In this document: positions 1 to 9,108 of the stretch, piece by piece
How positions within the stretch are numbered: the first letter of the stretch is position 1
Layout of the letters: each line of letters starts with the position of its first letter
Made by a program: the position numbers and the translations under genes
NCBI GenBank assembly: GCA_903881665.1
Contig: CAIRUC010000126.1
Location: 1 to 37,809 of the forward strand
Length of the DNA stretch: 37,809 nt
Direction: 5' to 3'
Source of the DNA: an uncultured Bacteroidota bacterium
GTDB taxonomy: Bacteria > Bacteroidota > Bacteroidia > AKYH767-A > OLB10
The notes under the pieces: generated by a model
The model's database searches: none
What the model saw: only the letters and a program-made list of their open reading frames with translations
What the model was told of the DNA's origin: nothing

Positions 1-176
1 CAGCTGCAGTGCAGAGTAGCTATGTTTGGACGGGATAAGTGCTGAAAGCATCTAAGTACGAAACCCGCCTCAAGATTAGACTTCTTTTAAGGGTCGTGGA
101 AGACTACCACGTTGATAGGCTATAGGTGTAAAGGCAGTAATGTCAAAGCCAAGTAGTACTAATTGCCCGTAAACTT
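1..176 (+). rRNA. rrl: 23S ribosomal RNA, 3' end (partial)
   Basis: This is the last part of a 23S rRNA whose 5' portion lies before the window. Recognisable domain VI segments include the run around 18-62 (gctatgtttggacgggataa, then the gctgaaagcatctaag helix) and gttgataggc followed by the aagtagtactaatt stretch near the 3' terminus. The mature end is placed near 176 by analogy with other 23S genes and could be off by a few bases. A spacer of about 75 bp without a tRNA separates it from 5S. Confidence 0.95.
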
Positions 177-251
177 TTTGATCAATCAATTACTCAAGTG
201 TATTTTCTTTCAATCCCTGTCTACTTCTTCTTTATGAAGTTGTTAAAATAT

Positions 252-362
<111 letters not shown>

Positions 363-368
363 TCTTTG

Positions 369-402
369 AAAATGCCCCGCTTGTCGGGGCATTTTCTTTT
401 TA
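369..402 (+). terminator. Rho-independent terminator of the rRNA operon
   Basis: A perfect 11-bp stem (aaaatgccccg, 369-379; cggggcatttt, 385-395) closes a 5-nt loop and runs into a T-rich tail. It lies directly behind the 5S gene and only about 50 bp before the next start codon. Confidence 0.92.
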
Positions 403-451
403 TATACTTTCGTGTCATTGCTGGTTGTTATTCTTGCTATTAAATAAGCGC

Positions 452-2215
452 ATGTTGAAGGTTTTGTTTAAGTCATTAGTTTTGTTGGCTATCTTTATTT
501 TTTCTGATATAGCTATGGCATCCTGCTTTCCTCTTTCTCCAGCAGATTCTTCTTTTTTTAAACCCGATCAATATCGTTCAATTGCTAATATTCATGCTTT
601 TGGGCAATATGATAATGTGTGTTCCCGTTTTAACTTTTCTAAGAGTCCTCAAATTGCTAATTTTGATTTCGGTCTCCCTTCACGCCTTAATTCTTTTTAC
701 CCGTTGTCTCATGCGAATGAACTTAAAGATTCTTTGAAAGCCGTTTCTAAATTGTTTTTTATGCTGGGTTCTAAACGTGAACAAATTCTATTACTTGATC
801 ATGTGCAGCGTTTGTCTATAGGTTCTCGATTATTTGTTGGTTACCATAATCTAGTGTCTGAGGGGTTTTATAAAAACTCTTTTGCGCGTAGTAAAAACTT
901 TATTATAGGTGCAGATAATTATTCTCGTGTTTTTGATTGTTATTTTTCTTTAACAATGCATAAAGGTGAATTTAATGAGTTTGGTGGTATAAGTGATTCT
1001 GCTAATATAGTAGGGATGTCTAAAAGCGAATTGGCACAATTAAGTGTATTTCTTTCAAGTGATAAAAGATTAAACAAGGAGTCTATTGCATCTTATCGAC
1101 AGAGGATTCTTGTTTATGGCGGTAATTACGATTCTTCTAATTTTAAATTGAATTTAAATTCATCTTTTGATATTTTCGTGTCTAAATCTTCTTACACTGG
1201 AGAAGGATCGTCTTTGTTTTATAATAATGTTTTTCTCGATTCTTCTATTACAGTTGATACATTAGGTTATAAAGGGTATAAAGCTTCTTCCGATCTTTCT
1301 TTTAGTTTCAATGGAGCGTCTTTATTCGTTGGTTCACGTTTTCTTTCAGTAGATACCCGCATAATGAATATGCGTTCTGGTTTTATGGATGTAATCCCGT
1401 TCATTGGTTCTTCTTTTAAGCACGATTCATTGTCAATAGCATTTGAGTATTCTCATGTAGTATCAAATAGTTATAGAAATAACATGACAGAATTATCTTT
1501 TTTAGGCAGTAAAGCTTTCAACTCATCAATTGTTAATTCCTTTATTTTGGGATTATCTTCTTCTTCTCTACCCGCTCCTTTCTTATTTTATAACTACACA
1601 TCAAATCATTATGCTTGGGAAAACTCTTTCACCACTTTTACGAATTTTAATAGGGCTTTCGGTACTATTAATATACTTGGTAATTCCGTTCTGCTTTCCG
1701 CAAATTTGCTAGCATTTAAGAATCGATATTTTTTGAATGAATTTAGCGTTCCAGTAATGTCTAATGCCCATGAATCTACTTTTACTGCTTCTGTAGAATT
1801 AAATCAGGATTGCGGCGAGTTTTATATTTCGGGTATTTTTTTGGTTAATTCGTCAAATAGTGCTTCTTTGCCTGTTCCTGATTGGCAATCAGAGCTTCGC
1901 CTTTCTTGGCGGCATTCATTCTTTAATTCAGCATTAAAAGCAGAAGTAGGGTTGAGTGGGGTGTATACCGATTCTTGGCTAGCTCCTGCTTACAATCCTG
2001 CTTTAGGTAGTTTTTATTTGCAAAACAATTTTAAGTCGGAGGGCTTTCCTGTATTAAATGCATTCGCTAATATGGGAATTTCTTCAGCTACCGTTTTCTT
2101 GAAAATGGAGCGACTTAATTATGGATTTTCTGATATAGCTTATTATTTGCATCCCGGTTATTCTGCCCCCCCTAACACACTTAAATTTGGTGTTTTGTGG
2201 AATTTAAAAAACTGA
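452..2215 (+). CDS. Putative outer-membrane beta-barrel porin (Porin_10-like)
   Basis: This is a 587-aa secreted protein. The ATG at 452 is chosen because it directly precedes a signal peptide (MLKVLFKSLVLLAIFIFSDI, then AMA and SCFP); a TTG at 425 would only add a hydrophobic extension. The mature part has alternating polar and aromatic strands and no soluble enzyme motif. The C-terminus (FLKMERLNYGF, then HPGY and LKFGVLWNLKN) resembles the final strands of the Bacteroidota putative-porin family Porin_10. The protein is strikingly rich in Ser and Phe and the gene is T-rich on its coding strand. It begins about 50 bp after the rRNA terminator and lies 76 bp before the M4 protease, perhaps co-transcribed. 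I see no selectivity determinant, so the substrate is unknown. The beta-barrel assignment is solid; the exact family is less so. Confidence 0.6.
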   Translation: MLKVLFKSLVLLAIFIFSDIAMASCFPLSPADSSFFKPDQYRSIANIHAFGQYDNVCSRFNFSKSPQIANFDFGLPSRLNSFYPLSHANELKDSLKAVSKLFFMLGSKREQILLLDHVQRLSIGSRLFVGYHNLVSEGFYKNSFARSKNFIIGADNYSRVFDCYFSLTMHKGEFNEFGGISDSANIVGMSKSELAQLSVFLSSDKRLNKESIASYRQRILVYGGNYDSSNFKLNLNSSFDIFVSKSSYTGEGSSLFYNNVFLDSSITVDTLGYKGYKASSDLSFSFNGASLFVGSRFLSVDTRIMNMRSGFMDVIPFIGSSFKHDSLSIAFEYSHVVSNSYRNNMTELSFLGSKAFNSSIVNSFILGLSSSSLPAPFLFYNYTSNHYAWENSFTTFTNFNRAFGTINILGNSVLLSANLLAFKNRYFLNEFSVPVMSNAHESTFTASVELNQDCGEFYISGIFLVNSSNSASLPVPDWQSELRLSWRHSFFNSALKAEVGLSGVYTDSWLAPAYNPALGSFYLQNNFKSEGFPVLNAFANMGISSATVFLKMERLNYGFSDIAYYLHPGYSAPPNTLKFGVLWNLKN

Positions 2216-2291
2216 TAATGTAATGTTATTGTGATTTGTTTACTTGCAATTCAGAATTGTTTTTTGTTACTTGTCATCCATATATTATTGT

Positions 2292-5200
2292 ATGAAAGCT
2301 GTATTATCATTCTTGGTAGGGTTGACGACTCTTTCTTTGTCTAATTCTGCATTCTCACAGTTAAATTTAAATAGAGTTAAAATTGTTAATGATCCAGCTT
2401 TAGCTACTCCTGCTATTTTGCTTTTTGATAATAACAAAACAACTGAAACTGATGCTGAATTGTTCGGACTAGTAAATGCTGAATTTCCCGATTGCCATTT
2501 TACTTTGGTTAATAGCGTTAGTGATGACATAGGATTTACACATGCTCGTTATAAAGAGTTTTATAAGGGTGTTGAAGTGGTTGACGGCGATTATATTATC
2601 CATCGTAACGGAGGCTACGCTAGATCAATGAACGGTAAATTTTATCCGGTGTACGGTAGTTCTGTAATTCCAAATTTTAGTGAGTCAAAAGCTATTTCTA
2701 TTGCATTGCGCAACATTAATGCGGAAAAGTATAAATGGCAAATGCCTCAAGAGGAACAGTGGCTAAAAGATGTAAAGAATAATCAAATGGCTACTTGGTT
2801 TCCTGCCGGTTCTCTAGTAATAATTCCTGATTTGTTCTTGGAGAAGAATGGGGTTAACATGTTGCCTTCAGGTAAAATAAAGAAGTCTCATGGGTATAAA
2901 TTGGCTTGGAAGTTTGATGTGTATGCCGATAGTCCCTTGGGTCGCTATATAATTTATATTGATGCAAATTCAGGAAACGTTCTTTTTAAGGAAAACAGAA
3001 TTTGTACTTCTTCTGTTATTGGTACCGCTGTGACGAAGTATTCCGGAACTAAACAAATAATTACTGATAGCGTATCTGCTGGCGTGTATAATCTTCGTGA
3101 TATGACTCGTGGTGCCGGTGTGATTACATACAATCTTGCAAAAGGAACAAATTATGGTACTGCAACTATTTTTGCGGATGCCGATAATTATTGGAATACA
3201 ACAACTAATCAAGATGATGCGGCGAATGATGCGCATTTTGGTGCCGAAAAAACATATGATTATTATTTGAATATTCATGGTAGAAATTCCTACGATAATG
3301 CAGGTAGCAATTTGCTGTCCTATGTGCATTATTCAAATAATTATAATAATGCATATTGGGACGGTGTTCGAATGACTTACGGTGACGGAAATGGTACTAC
3401 TTTTTCGCCTTTAACCGAGCTTGATATTTGTGGACACGAATTAACGCATGGCGTCACAGAATATTCTTCCAACTTAACGTATTCGTATGAGTCGGGGGCA
3501 TTAAATGAAGCGTTTAGTGATATTTTCGGTGTTACTATCGACTTTTATGCAAATGGCAATAATGCTGATTGGTTAATTGGTAACAAGTCGTATACTCCGG
3601 CAACTCCTAATGATGCCCTTCGTTACATGAATAATCCCAATGTGGGAGCACAGCCTGATACTTATAAAGGTACAAGCTGGTATAGTGGCACAGCTGATAA
3701 CGGCGGTGTGCATACGAATTCAGGGGTTCTAAATTATTGGTATTATTTACTAAGTGTTGGTGGTTCCGGATCAAACGATAAAGGTTTTGCTTTTAATGTT
3801 GCAGGAATCGGAATTAATAAGGCTCGTATGATTGCTTATCGCACCAATTCATATTATTTAACTGCAGGTTCTCAGTATGCTGATGCTGCTGCGTTTTCTA
3901 TTCAAGCGGCAACTGATATTTATGGTATGTGTAGCGCGGAATCTTTTGCCGTGAAAAATGCATGGGATGCCGTAGGAATAACAGGCTTGAATATTTTGTC
4001 AGGTACAATAGCGTCGGCCGGAAACGTGTGCTCGGGAAGTAATTTGCAGTTGAATGCTTCAGGGGGAAATACATATAGCTGGACTGGCCCTCTGGGATTT
4101 TCTTCTTCTGCTCAAAATCCAATCGTAAATAATTTTACAGGTGCAAAAACAGGTACATATACTTGCGTAATCACATACTCATTAGGTTGTAGTGCTACTA
4201 ATACTGCTGTGGCTGCAATTAAACCGTTGCCCACTGTTTCAATTGCAGGGTCAGGTTCTGTTTGTAAGGGAGGTTCGCTTTCTTTAAGTGCTTCTGCAAC
4301 TTCTGGTGGTGGTAACAGCGGATTAAATGCCACTCCATTGCAGTTGCCTGATAATCCAAATCCAGCAGTCTCTTCTTCAATCTTTATCGATAATACAGGG
4401 TTAGCAAGTTCAATCGTTTCGGTTAAAATTGATAGCCTGACCCATACTTATATGTCGGATTTGAAAATCGAATTAGTAGCTCCTAATGGTTCTAGTATAA
4501 TAGTGGTTAAGGGAGTTGGCACGTCTGGTGATGGATTTATTAATACTGTGTTTTCTTCCACTTCTACGAATGCAATTTCTGGTTCTTGGCCTTTTACAGG
4601 CACCTATAAACCTAATCAAAGTTTCTCGTTGTTAACAGGCTCTGGAAATGGTGAGTGGAAACTTCGAATAACAGATTTGTATAGCACGGATGTAGGAACC
4701 TTATGGAAGTGGTCTTTGGTGCTTTCTTCAAGTAATACCGTTACTTCTACATGGAGCCCTTCAACTGGATTGTCTTCTGCCTCCGGATTAACAACTGTTG
4801 CTACACCTTTATCAACAACTTCGTATACACTTACCGTTAGTAATACTGCAGGTTGTACTGCTTCGGCTATTACAAATGTTAATGTCAATATTCCTCATGC
4901 AATAAATCTTAAAACAAATAATCCGTATAATGTTTGTCCTTCAACTCCAGTTACATTAAATGCAGGAGCAGGTTCAATCTATTTATGGAATAATGGATCA
5001 ACGACTTCATCAATTAATATAACTTCTGCAGGAAGCTATTGGGTGAATGTTGATAATTGTTCAAAAAGTGATAGCGCTGTTGTAGTTCAATATGCTGCAA
5101 ATCCTCAAGGGCAACTGAAAATTGTGCTTCAAGGTTTTTTTGCTGGTAATGGATTAATGAATCCTGTTCTTTATAATGCTGGATTGTCTATTAATAATAC

Positions 5201-5429
5201 GGATTGCGACTCCGTAACAGTTGAAATTAGGTCGACAACATCTCCTTTTGCAATTGCACAATCAGTAAAGGGTGTTTTAAAGACAAATGGAGATGTGTTG
5301 TTCGCCCCTTTATGTAATTGTATTTCGCGCGATTATTATGTTGTGGTGCGAACGCGTAACGGAATAGAAACATGGAGTAAAAATCCTGTTCATTTTAATT
5401 TGTCTACTCTTTATCGGTTTGATAATTGA
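2292..5429 (+). CDS. Secreted M4 (thermolysin-like) zinc metalloprotease with P-domain
   Basis: This 1045-aa protein starts at the ATG that opens a clear signal peptide (MKAVLSFLVGLTTLSLSNSA, FSQ). An FTP/PepSY-type propeptide (about 25-250) is followed by the M4 catalytic domain. The zinc site is HELTH (H382, E383, H386) plus E406 in GALNEAFSD, and the catalytic His is H474 in NGGVHTNSG, so all key residues are present. After it come an Ig/PKD-like domain, a proprotein-convertase P-domain (about 695-815) and further Ig-like modules. The last 105 residues (from QLKIVLQGFF to RNGIETWS and NPVHFN) resemble a C-terminal module I recall from other Bacteroidota secreted proteins. No canonical T9SS type A or B signal is visible, so the route across the outer membrane is uncertain. 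The role is presumably extracellular protein degradation. Confidence 0.9.
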   Translation: MKAVLSFLVGLTTLSLSNSAFSQLNLNRVKIVNDPALATPAILLFDNNKTTETDAELFGLVNAEFPDCHFTLVNSVSDDIGFTHARYKEFYKGVEVVDGDYIIHRNGGYARSMNGKFYPVYGSSVIPNFSESKAISIALRNINAEKYKWQMPQEEQWLKDVKNNQMATWFPAGSLVIIPDLFLEKNGVNMLPSGKIKKSHGYKLAWKFDVYADSPLGRYIIYIDANSGNVLFKENRICTSSVIGTAVTKYSGTKQIITDSVSAGVYNLRDMTRGAGVITYNLAKGTNYGTATIFADADNYWNTTTNQDDAANDAHFGAEKTYDYYLNIHGRNSYDNAGSNLLSYVHYSNNYNNAYWDGVRMTYGDGNGTTFSPLTELDICGHELTHGVTEYSSNLTYSYESGALNEAFSDIFGVTIDFYANGNNADWLIGNKSYTPATPNDALRYMNNPNVGAQPDTYKGTSWYSGTADNGGVHTNSGVLNYWYYLLSVGGSGSNDKGFAFNVAGIGINKARMIAYRTNSYYLTAGSQYADAAAFSIQAATDIYGMCSAESFAVKNAWDAVGITGLNILSGTIASAGNVCSGSNLQLNASGGNTYSWTGPLGFSSSAQNPIVNNFTGAKTGTYTCVITYSLGCSATNTAVAAIKPLPTVSIAGSGSVCKGGSLSLSASATSGGGNSGLNATPLQLPDNPNPAVSSSIFIDNTGLASSIVSVKIDSLTHTYMSDLKIELVAPNGSSIIVVKGVGTSGDGFINTVFSSTSTNAISGSWPFTGTYKPNQSFSLLTGSGNGEWKLRITDLYSTDVGTLWKWSLVLSSSNTVTSTWSPSTGLSSASGLTTVATPLSTTSYTLTVSNTAGCTASAITNVNVNIPHAINLKTNNPYNVCPSTPVTLNAGAGSIYLWNNGSTTSSINITSAGSYWVNVDNCSKSDSAVVVQYAANPQGQLKIVLQGFFAGNGLMNPVLYNAGLSINNTDCDSVTVEIRSTTSPFAIAQSVKGVLKTNGDVLFAPLCNCISRDYYVVVRTRNGIETWSKNPVHFNLSTLYRFDN

Positions 5430-5443
5430 TTAAAATGTAATCC

Positions 5444-5484
5444 AAAGAAAGATACCCATTGTTGTATGGGGATTTTTCTTTTTC
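5444..5484. terminator. Bidirectional terminator between convergent protease and GAPDH genes
   Basis: An imperfect hairpin (aaagaaagatacccat, loop, atggggatttttcttt) has A-rich and T-rich flanks on opposite sides. It lies in the 63-bp gap between two convergent stop codons, so it can end transcription from both directions. Confidence 0.75.
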
Positions 5485-5492
5485 GAAATTTC

Positions 5493-6479
5493 TTATGCAA
5501 TTTTTTTTACTAAGTCAACTAATCTTGCGCTATAGCCGCTTTCGTTATCGTACCAACCAACAATTTTAATCATTCTTCCTAATACACTAGTAAGTTGAGC
5601 ATCGAATATACAACTGTGATTGTTGCCGATTACGTCAACAGATACGATTGGATCTTCGGTATATTCAAGAATGCCTTTTAGTTTTCCTGCCGCCGCATCT
5701 TTGAATATTTTATTTATCTCTTCAACTGTTGTTGGTTTCGATACTACGCAAGTTATATCGGTTAGTGATCCATCAATAACAGGTACTCGTATTCCCGCTC
5801 CTCCAATTTTCCCTTTTAAATGAGGAAATACATCTGTTACTGCTTTTGCGGCTCCAGTTGTAGTAGGGATAATGGAATGTGCAGCAGCTCTTGCTCGTCG
5901 TAAGTCTTTGTGTGGTGAATCATGTAAATTTTGATCGCCAGTATACGCATGAATAGTTGTTACGTAAGCATCTTCTAATTCGAAATGCTCATCTAATAAC
6001 ATAATCATTGGAGCAGCATTATTGGTAGTGCACGATGCGTTTGAAAGAACTTCTTCTGTGCCATCTAATATGTGTTCGTTAACTCCTAATACTACCGTCT
6101 TTAAATTGCCTGTTCCCGGCGCGGAAATAATGACTTTTTTTGCTCCTGCAATAATATGCTTGCGTGCATCTTCTTCTTTGGTGAAATGGCCAGTAGATTC
6201 AATAACAACATCGATTTTCATTTCTTTCCATGGCAGCAGCGCTGGATCTTTCTCTGTTGTTACTTTTATTTCTTTGTCTCCAATGATAATGCTGTGCTCT
6301 GTAAAAGAAACACTAAATGGAAATCTTCCTTGAATCGAATCATACTTTAATAAATGAGCTAGTGTTGCTGTTGCAGTGAGGTCATTTATTACTGCAATTT
6401 CAATTTCTTGACTTTCTAAAGCTTTTCTTAAAAAGGTTCGTCCAATTCGTCCAAATCCGTTTATTGCTACTCTTACCAT
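5493..6479 (-). CDS. gap: Glyceraldehyde-3-phosphate dehydrogenase, type I
   Basis: This 328-aa enzyme oxidises glyceraldehyde 3-phosphate to 1,3-bisphosphoglycerate in glycolysis. The N-terminal Rossmann motif is RVAINGFGRIGR, and the Asp in VINDLT points to NAD specificity. The catalytic Cys is C150 in SNASCTTN, and the C-terminal WYDNESGYS block is intact. Two deviations are visible. The usual second Cys of the CTTNC motif is Asn (CTTNN), and the usual PAK/PSKD stretch reads PGTGNLKTVVLGVN. Length is normal. It lies 27 bp behind lipA on the same strand and is probably co-transcribed with it. It could be a second, divergent GAPDH of the organism, since Bacteroidota often carry more than one. 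Confidence 0.93.
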   Translation of the reverse strand: MVRVAINGFGRIGRTFLRKALESQEIEIAVINDLTATATLAHLLKYDSIQGRFPFSVSFTEHSIIIGDKEIKVTTEKDPALLPWKEMKIDVVIESTGHFTKEEDARKHIIAGAKKVIISAPGTGNLKTVVLGVNEHILDGTEEVLSNASCTTNNAAPMIMLLDEHFELEDAYVTTIHAYTGDQNLHDSPHKDLRRARAAAHSIIPTTTGAAKAVTDVFPHLKGKIGGAGIRVPVIDGSLTDITCVVSKPTTVEEINKIFKDAAAGKLKGILEYTEDPIVSVDVIGNNHSCIFDAQLTSVLGRMIKIVGWYDNESGYSARLVDLVKKIA

Positions 6480-6506
6480 AATGGGTGAATATACTTTGTT
6501 TAAATA

Positions 6507-7385
6507 TTACAGATGTTTTTCTGCATGATAGGATGATCGCACTAGCGGACCACTCTCTACGTATTTTAATCCTTTTTTTAGTCCTTGTTCTTTGAAAAAG
6601 GCGAATTTTTCAGGAGTAATAAATGCTGCTACTTCAAGATGTGCTTTTGTTGGTTGTAAGTATTGACCAAGTGTCATAATAGCAACTCCTGAAGCAACTA
6701 AGTCATCCATTGTTTCTAAAACTTCTTCGTCTGTTTCGCCTAAACCTAACATGATTCCAGATTTTGTTCGAACACCAGCATCACTAATTCTTTTCAATAC
6801 TTCTAATGATCGATCGTATTTTGCTTGAATTCGTACTTGCTTCGTTAGTCTTCTTACTGTTTCAAGATTATGTGATATAATTTCCGGAGCAACATCGATT
6901 ACTCGTTGTAAATTATCCCAGATGCCTTGAAAATCTGGTATTAATGTTTCTAAAGTGGTTCCTGGGTTTACCGATCGTATGGCGTTAATTGTTTCAACCC
7001 AAATCCCCGATCCTCCATCTTTTAAATCGTCGCGATCAACAGAAGTGACAACGCAATGTTTTACGCCCATTACTTTTACTGAATTTGCTACGCGTGTCGG
7101 TTCTTGATGGTCAACAGCGGTTGGTCGTCCTGTAGCAACTGCGCAAAATCCACAAGAGCGTGTGCAAATATTTCCCAATATCATAAACGTAGCGGTGCCA
7201 GCTCCCCAACATTCGCCCATGTTCGGGCAATTGCCACTTTCACAAATTGTGTGAAGTTTATTTTCAGTTACTAACTGACGTACTTTTCTGTAATCTTCTC
7301 CAATCGGTAACTTTACTTTAAGCCATTCCGGCTTTTTAGCTTTGTTATTAAGTGAAGTTTCAGTTGAATTGTTCCCTTCCTTCAT
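6507..7385 (-). CDS. lipA: Lipoyl synthase (radical SAM)
   Basis: This 292-aa protein inserts two sulfurs into protein-bound octanoyl groups to give lipoyl cofactors for 2-oxoacid dehydrogenases and the glycine cleavage system. The auxiliary cluster motif [12 protein letters not shown] and the radical SAM motif CTRSCGFC are both intact. The C-terminal RSSY that closes the auxiliary cluster is present ([11 protein letters not shown]). The ATG at 7385 is preferred because it lies just after the preceding gene's stop (7399). An alternative ATG at 7415 would add ten unconserved residues and overlap that gene by 17 bp. No lipB or lplA is visible in the window. It forms a leftward cluster with the preceding secreted-protein gene and gap. 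Confidence 0.95.
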   Translation of the reverse strand: MKEGNNSTETSLNNKAKKPEWLKVKLPIGEDYRKVRQLVTENKLHTICESGNCPNMGECWGAGTATFMILGNICTRSCGFCAVATGRPTAVDHQEPTRVANSVKVMGVKHCVVTSVDRDDLKDGGSGIWVETINAIRSVNPGTTLETLIPDFQGIWDNLQRVIDVAPEIISHNLETVRRLTKQVRIQAKYDRSLEVLKRISDAGVRTKSGIMLGLGETDEEVLETMDDLVASGVAIMTLGQYLQPTKAHLEVAAFITPEKFAFFKEQGLKKGLKYVESGPLVRSSYHAEKHL

Positions 7386-7398
7386 TATGTCAATCTTT

Positions 7399-8160
7399 TC
7401 ACCATTTCTTTCCATACATCAACGTGATGTAAAAGGTGAGAAATAGTTTTTTATTTTCTATTAGTGCCATTATCGGAATGTCTTTCGGATAGACGTCAAC
7501 GATAGCTCCGATTTCTATTGATTTAACATCTTCAAATATGGGCGCGTATTCAAAATTAAATCCGATTTTTCCATAGGCTCCTGGATGTAGATTTATTTCG
7601 TCTAGTCCTTCTGTAAATGGAGCCCTTCCGTAAATATTATCAACGAAATGTTCGTTTGGGTTGTATTTCTCTACAATCACATCAAATTCACCTCCCTTTC
7701 CAGTAGGTTTAAGGATGTTTAAATAAACAGGTTTTGTAATTCCAAGTGATAGTCCACCGCTATAATGAAATCGTATTTCTACTCCGTTTCTTTCGGCTTT
7801 GCTGAAAAGTGTTTTTTGTATTCCTGTCCCAAAGCGTATTATATTAAATGTGTTTTGTTTTCCGTATACATATGATTTTGCATTGTCGAAATATTGGTTG
7901 ACGGTTTTTACTTCTTTGGGATGCTTCATTCCAATAATGTCGCCTTCTAAAATCCACTTCTTGAATCCTGTAAGATTATAACCTTTCCTGAATTGAATTC
8001 CAATTGTCCCGCTTGTGTGAAAATTAAGTCCGCCGGTGGCTTCGTTTTTCATCAATACAGGCTTATCCTCTACAAATTCATTTGAGTTCTGTTGCGCAAT
8101 GAGTTGTGTTGCGTTAAATAACAGCATTAATGTGAGTAGTTGCCGAAGCGTTTTCATCAT
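7399..8160 (-). CDS. Secreted or outer-membrane beta-barrel protein of unknown function
   Basis: This protein of about 253 aa opens with a signal peptide ([24 protein letters not shown]). The start at 8160 (or 8157) is chosen because it begins directly at the signal peptide; a further in-frame ATG at 8208 would add 16 residues. The mature part alternates aromatic and polar residues in short strands ([32 protein letters not shown]). It ends with a strand pattern and a terminal aromatic ([11 protein letters not shown]), as expected for a small outer-membrane barrel. I do not recognise a named family. It directly precedes lipA on the same strand and diverges from osmC, 65 bp away. Confidence 0.55.
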   Translation of the reverse strand: MMKTLRQLLTLMLLFNATQLIAQQNSNEFVEDKPVLMKNEATGGLNFHTSGTIGIQFRKGYNLTGFKKWILEGDIIGMKHPKEVKTVNQYFDNAKSYVYGKQNTFNIIRFGTGIQKTLFSKAERNGVEIRFHYSGGLSLGITKPVYLNILKPTGKGGEFDVIVEKYNPNEHFVDNIYGRAPFTEGLDEINLHPGAYGKIGFNFEYAPIFEDVKSIEIGAIVDVYPKDIPIMALIENKKLFLTFYITLMYGKKW

Positions 8161-8225
8161 CACAAATATACAATTAAACACTGCTAAAATTAGGAATCTT
8201 GAATGCAAATGCTAAATTTGACACC

Positions 8226-8630
8226 ATGGCAACAATATCTACAGTTTATAATGGGGGCTTACGAACCGAAGCTACTCATGTTCAGTCGGGTAACACAATC
8301 ATCACAGATGCTCCTGTCGATAACCAAGGAAGGGGTGAGGCGTTTTCTCCAACCGATCTGCTCGCTTGTGCTTTAGGTAGTTGTATGCTCACAATTATTG
8401 GCATTGCTGCGAATGCTCATGGTTTTAATATTGACGGAACTCGTATTGAATTGCTTAAAGTGATGGGCGCTAATCCCCGAAGAGTTGCAGAGGTGCATGT
8501 TGCTTTTTATATGCCTTCCAATAATTATGATGAACATGCGCGTAAAATTATTGAAAAGGCTGCTAATACTTGTCCTGTAGCGCTAAGCCTTCATCCCGAT
8601 TTAAAACAAGTTATTACTTTTAGCTGGTAA
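8226..8630 (+). CDS. OsmC/Ohr family protein (peroxide detoxification)
   Basis: This 134-aa protein belongs to the OsmC/Ohr superfamily of thiol peroxidases that reduce organic hydroperoxides. The two expected cysteines are visible: C53 in ALGSCMLTI and the later one in NTCPVALS. The SPTDLLACALGS helix preceding the first Cys is typical. The ATG at 8226 is preferred over an in-frame ATG at 8199 because MATIS aligns with the usual short N-terminus. The gene is followed one base later by guaD, so the two are almost certainly one transcript. Whether it is of the OsmC, Ohr or YhfA subtype cannot be decided by eye. Confidence 0.88.
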   Translation: MATISTVYNGGLRTEATHVQSGNTIITDAPVDNQGRGEAFSPTDLLACALGSCMLTIIGIAANAHGFNIDGTRIELLKVMGANPRRVAEVHVAFYMPSNNYDEHARKIIEKAANTCPVALSLHPDLKQVITFSW

Positions 8631-8631
8631 G

Positions 8632-9108
8632 ATGAGTGCTCCAAATAAAAAATTCATGAAGGCTGCTGTTTCTGCTGCAGCTGAAGGACTGAGACTCGGG
8701 AAAGGTGGTCCCTTTGGGGCAATTGTTGTTAAGGACGGAAAAATTATTGCAACAGGATGTAATCATGTTACTTCTACAAACGATCCAACAGCACATGCTG
8801 AAGTGATGGCGATTCGTGAAGCCTGCCGCGTTCTTGGTACTTATCAACTTACAGATTGCGAAATTTATACTTCCTGCGAACCTTGTCCGATGTGCTTGGG
8901 TGCTATTTATTGGGCTCGCCCTAAAAAAGTGTATTTTGCTAGTACTCGACATGATGCTGCTGCTGCGGGATTTGATGATTCTTTTATTTACGATGAATTA
9001 AATGTGGATGCCGATAAAAGAACGATCCCTTTAATTCGTCTTGAAGAGGAAGATGCCGCCGCTTTGTTTAAGTTGTGGAACTCTTCCGATTCCAAAAAAG
9101 AATATTAA
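8632..9108 (+). CDS. guaD: Guanine deaminase (cytidine deaminase fold)
   Basis: This 158-aa protein is predicted to hydrolyse guanine to xanthine and ammonia in purine salvage. The zinc motif TAHAEVMAI (His ligand, Glu proton shuttle) and CEPCPMC (two Cys ligands) are intact. The whole sequence closely follows the Bacillus-type guanine deaminase, including GGPFGAIVVKDG, LGAIYWARPKKVYF, AGFDDSFIY and the C-terminal KKEY. That C-terminal agreement separates it from the tRNA adenosine deaminase TadA. It starts one base after the osmC stop. It ends back-to-back with the convergent permease gene with no intervening base. Confidence 0.88.
   Translation: MSAPNKKFMKAAVSAAAEGLRLGKGGPFGAIVVKDGKIIATGCNHVTSTNDPTAHAEVMAIREACRVLGTYQLTDCEIYTSCEPCPMCLGAIYWARPKKVYFASTRHDAAAAGFDDSFIYDELNVDADKRTIPLIRLEEEDAAALFKLWNSSDSKKEY

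Noticed and set aside
177..251. Search for a tRNA in the 23S-5S spacer
   Set aside because: No cloverleaf or conserved T-arm sequence (GGTTCGAAT-like) was seen.
8163..8220. TAnnTTTG matches (8163-8170 on the minus strand and 8213-8220 on the plus strand) between the secreted-protein gene and osmC
   Set aside because: Both lie within a few bases of the start codons and lack a properly spaced TTG. They would need leaderless mRNAs and are expected by chance in AT-rich DNA.
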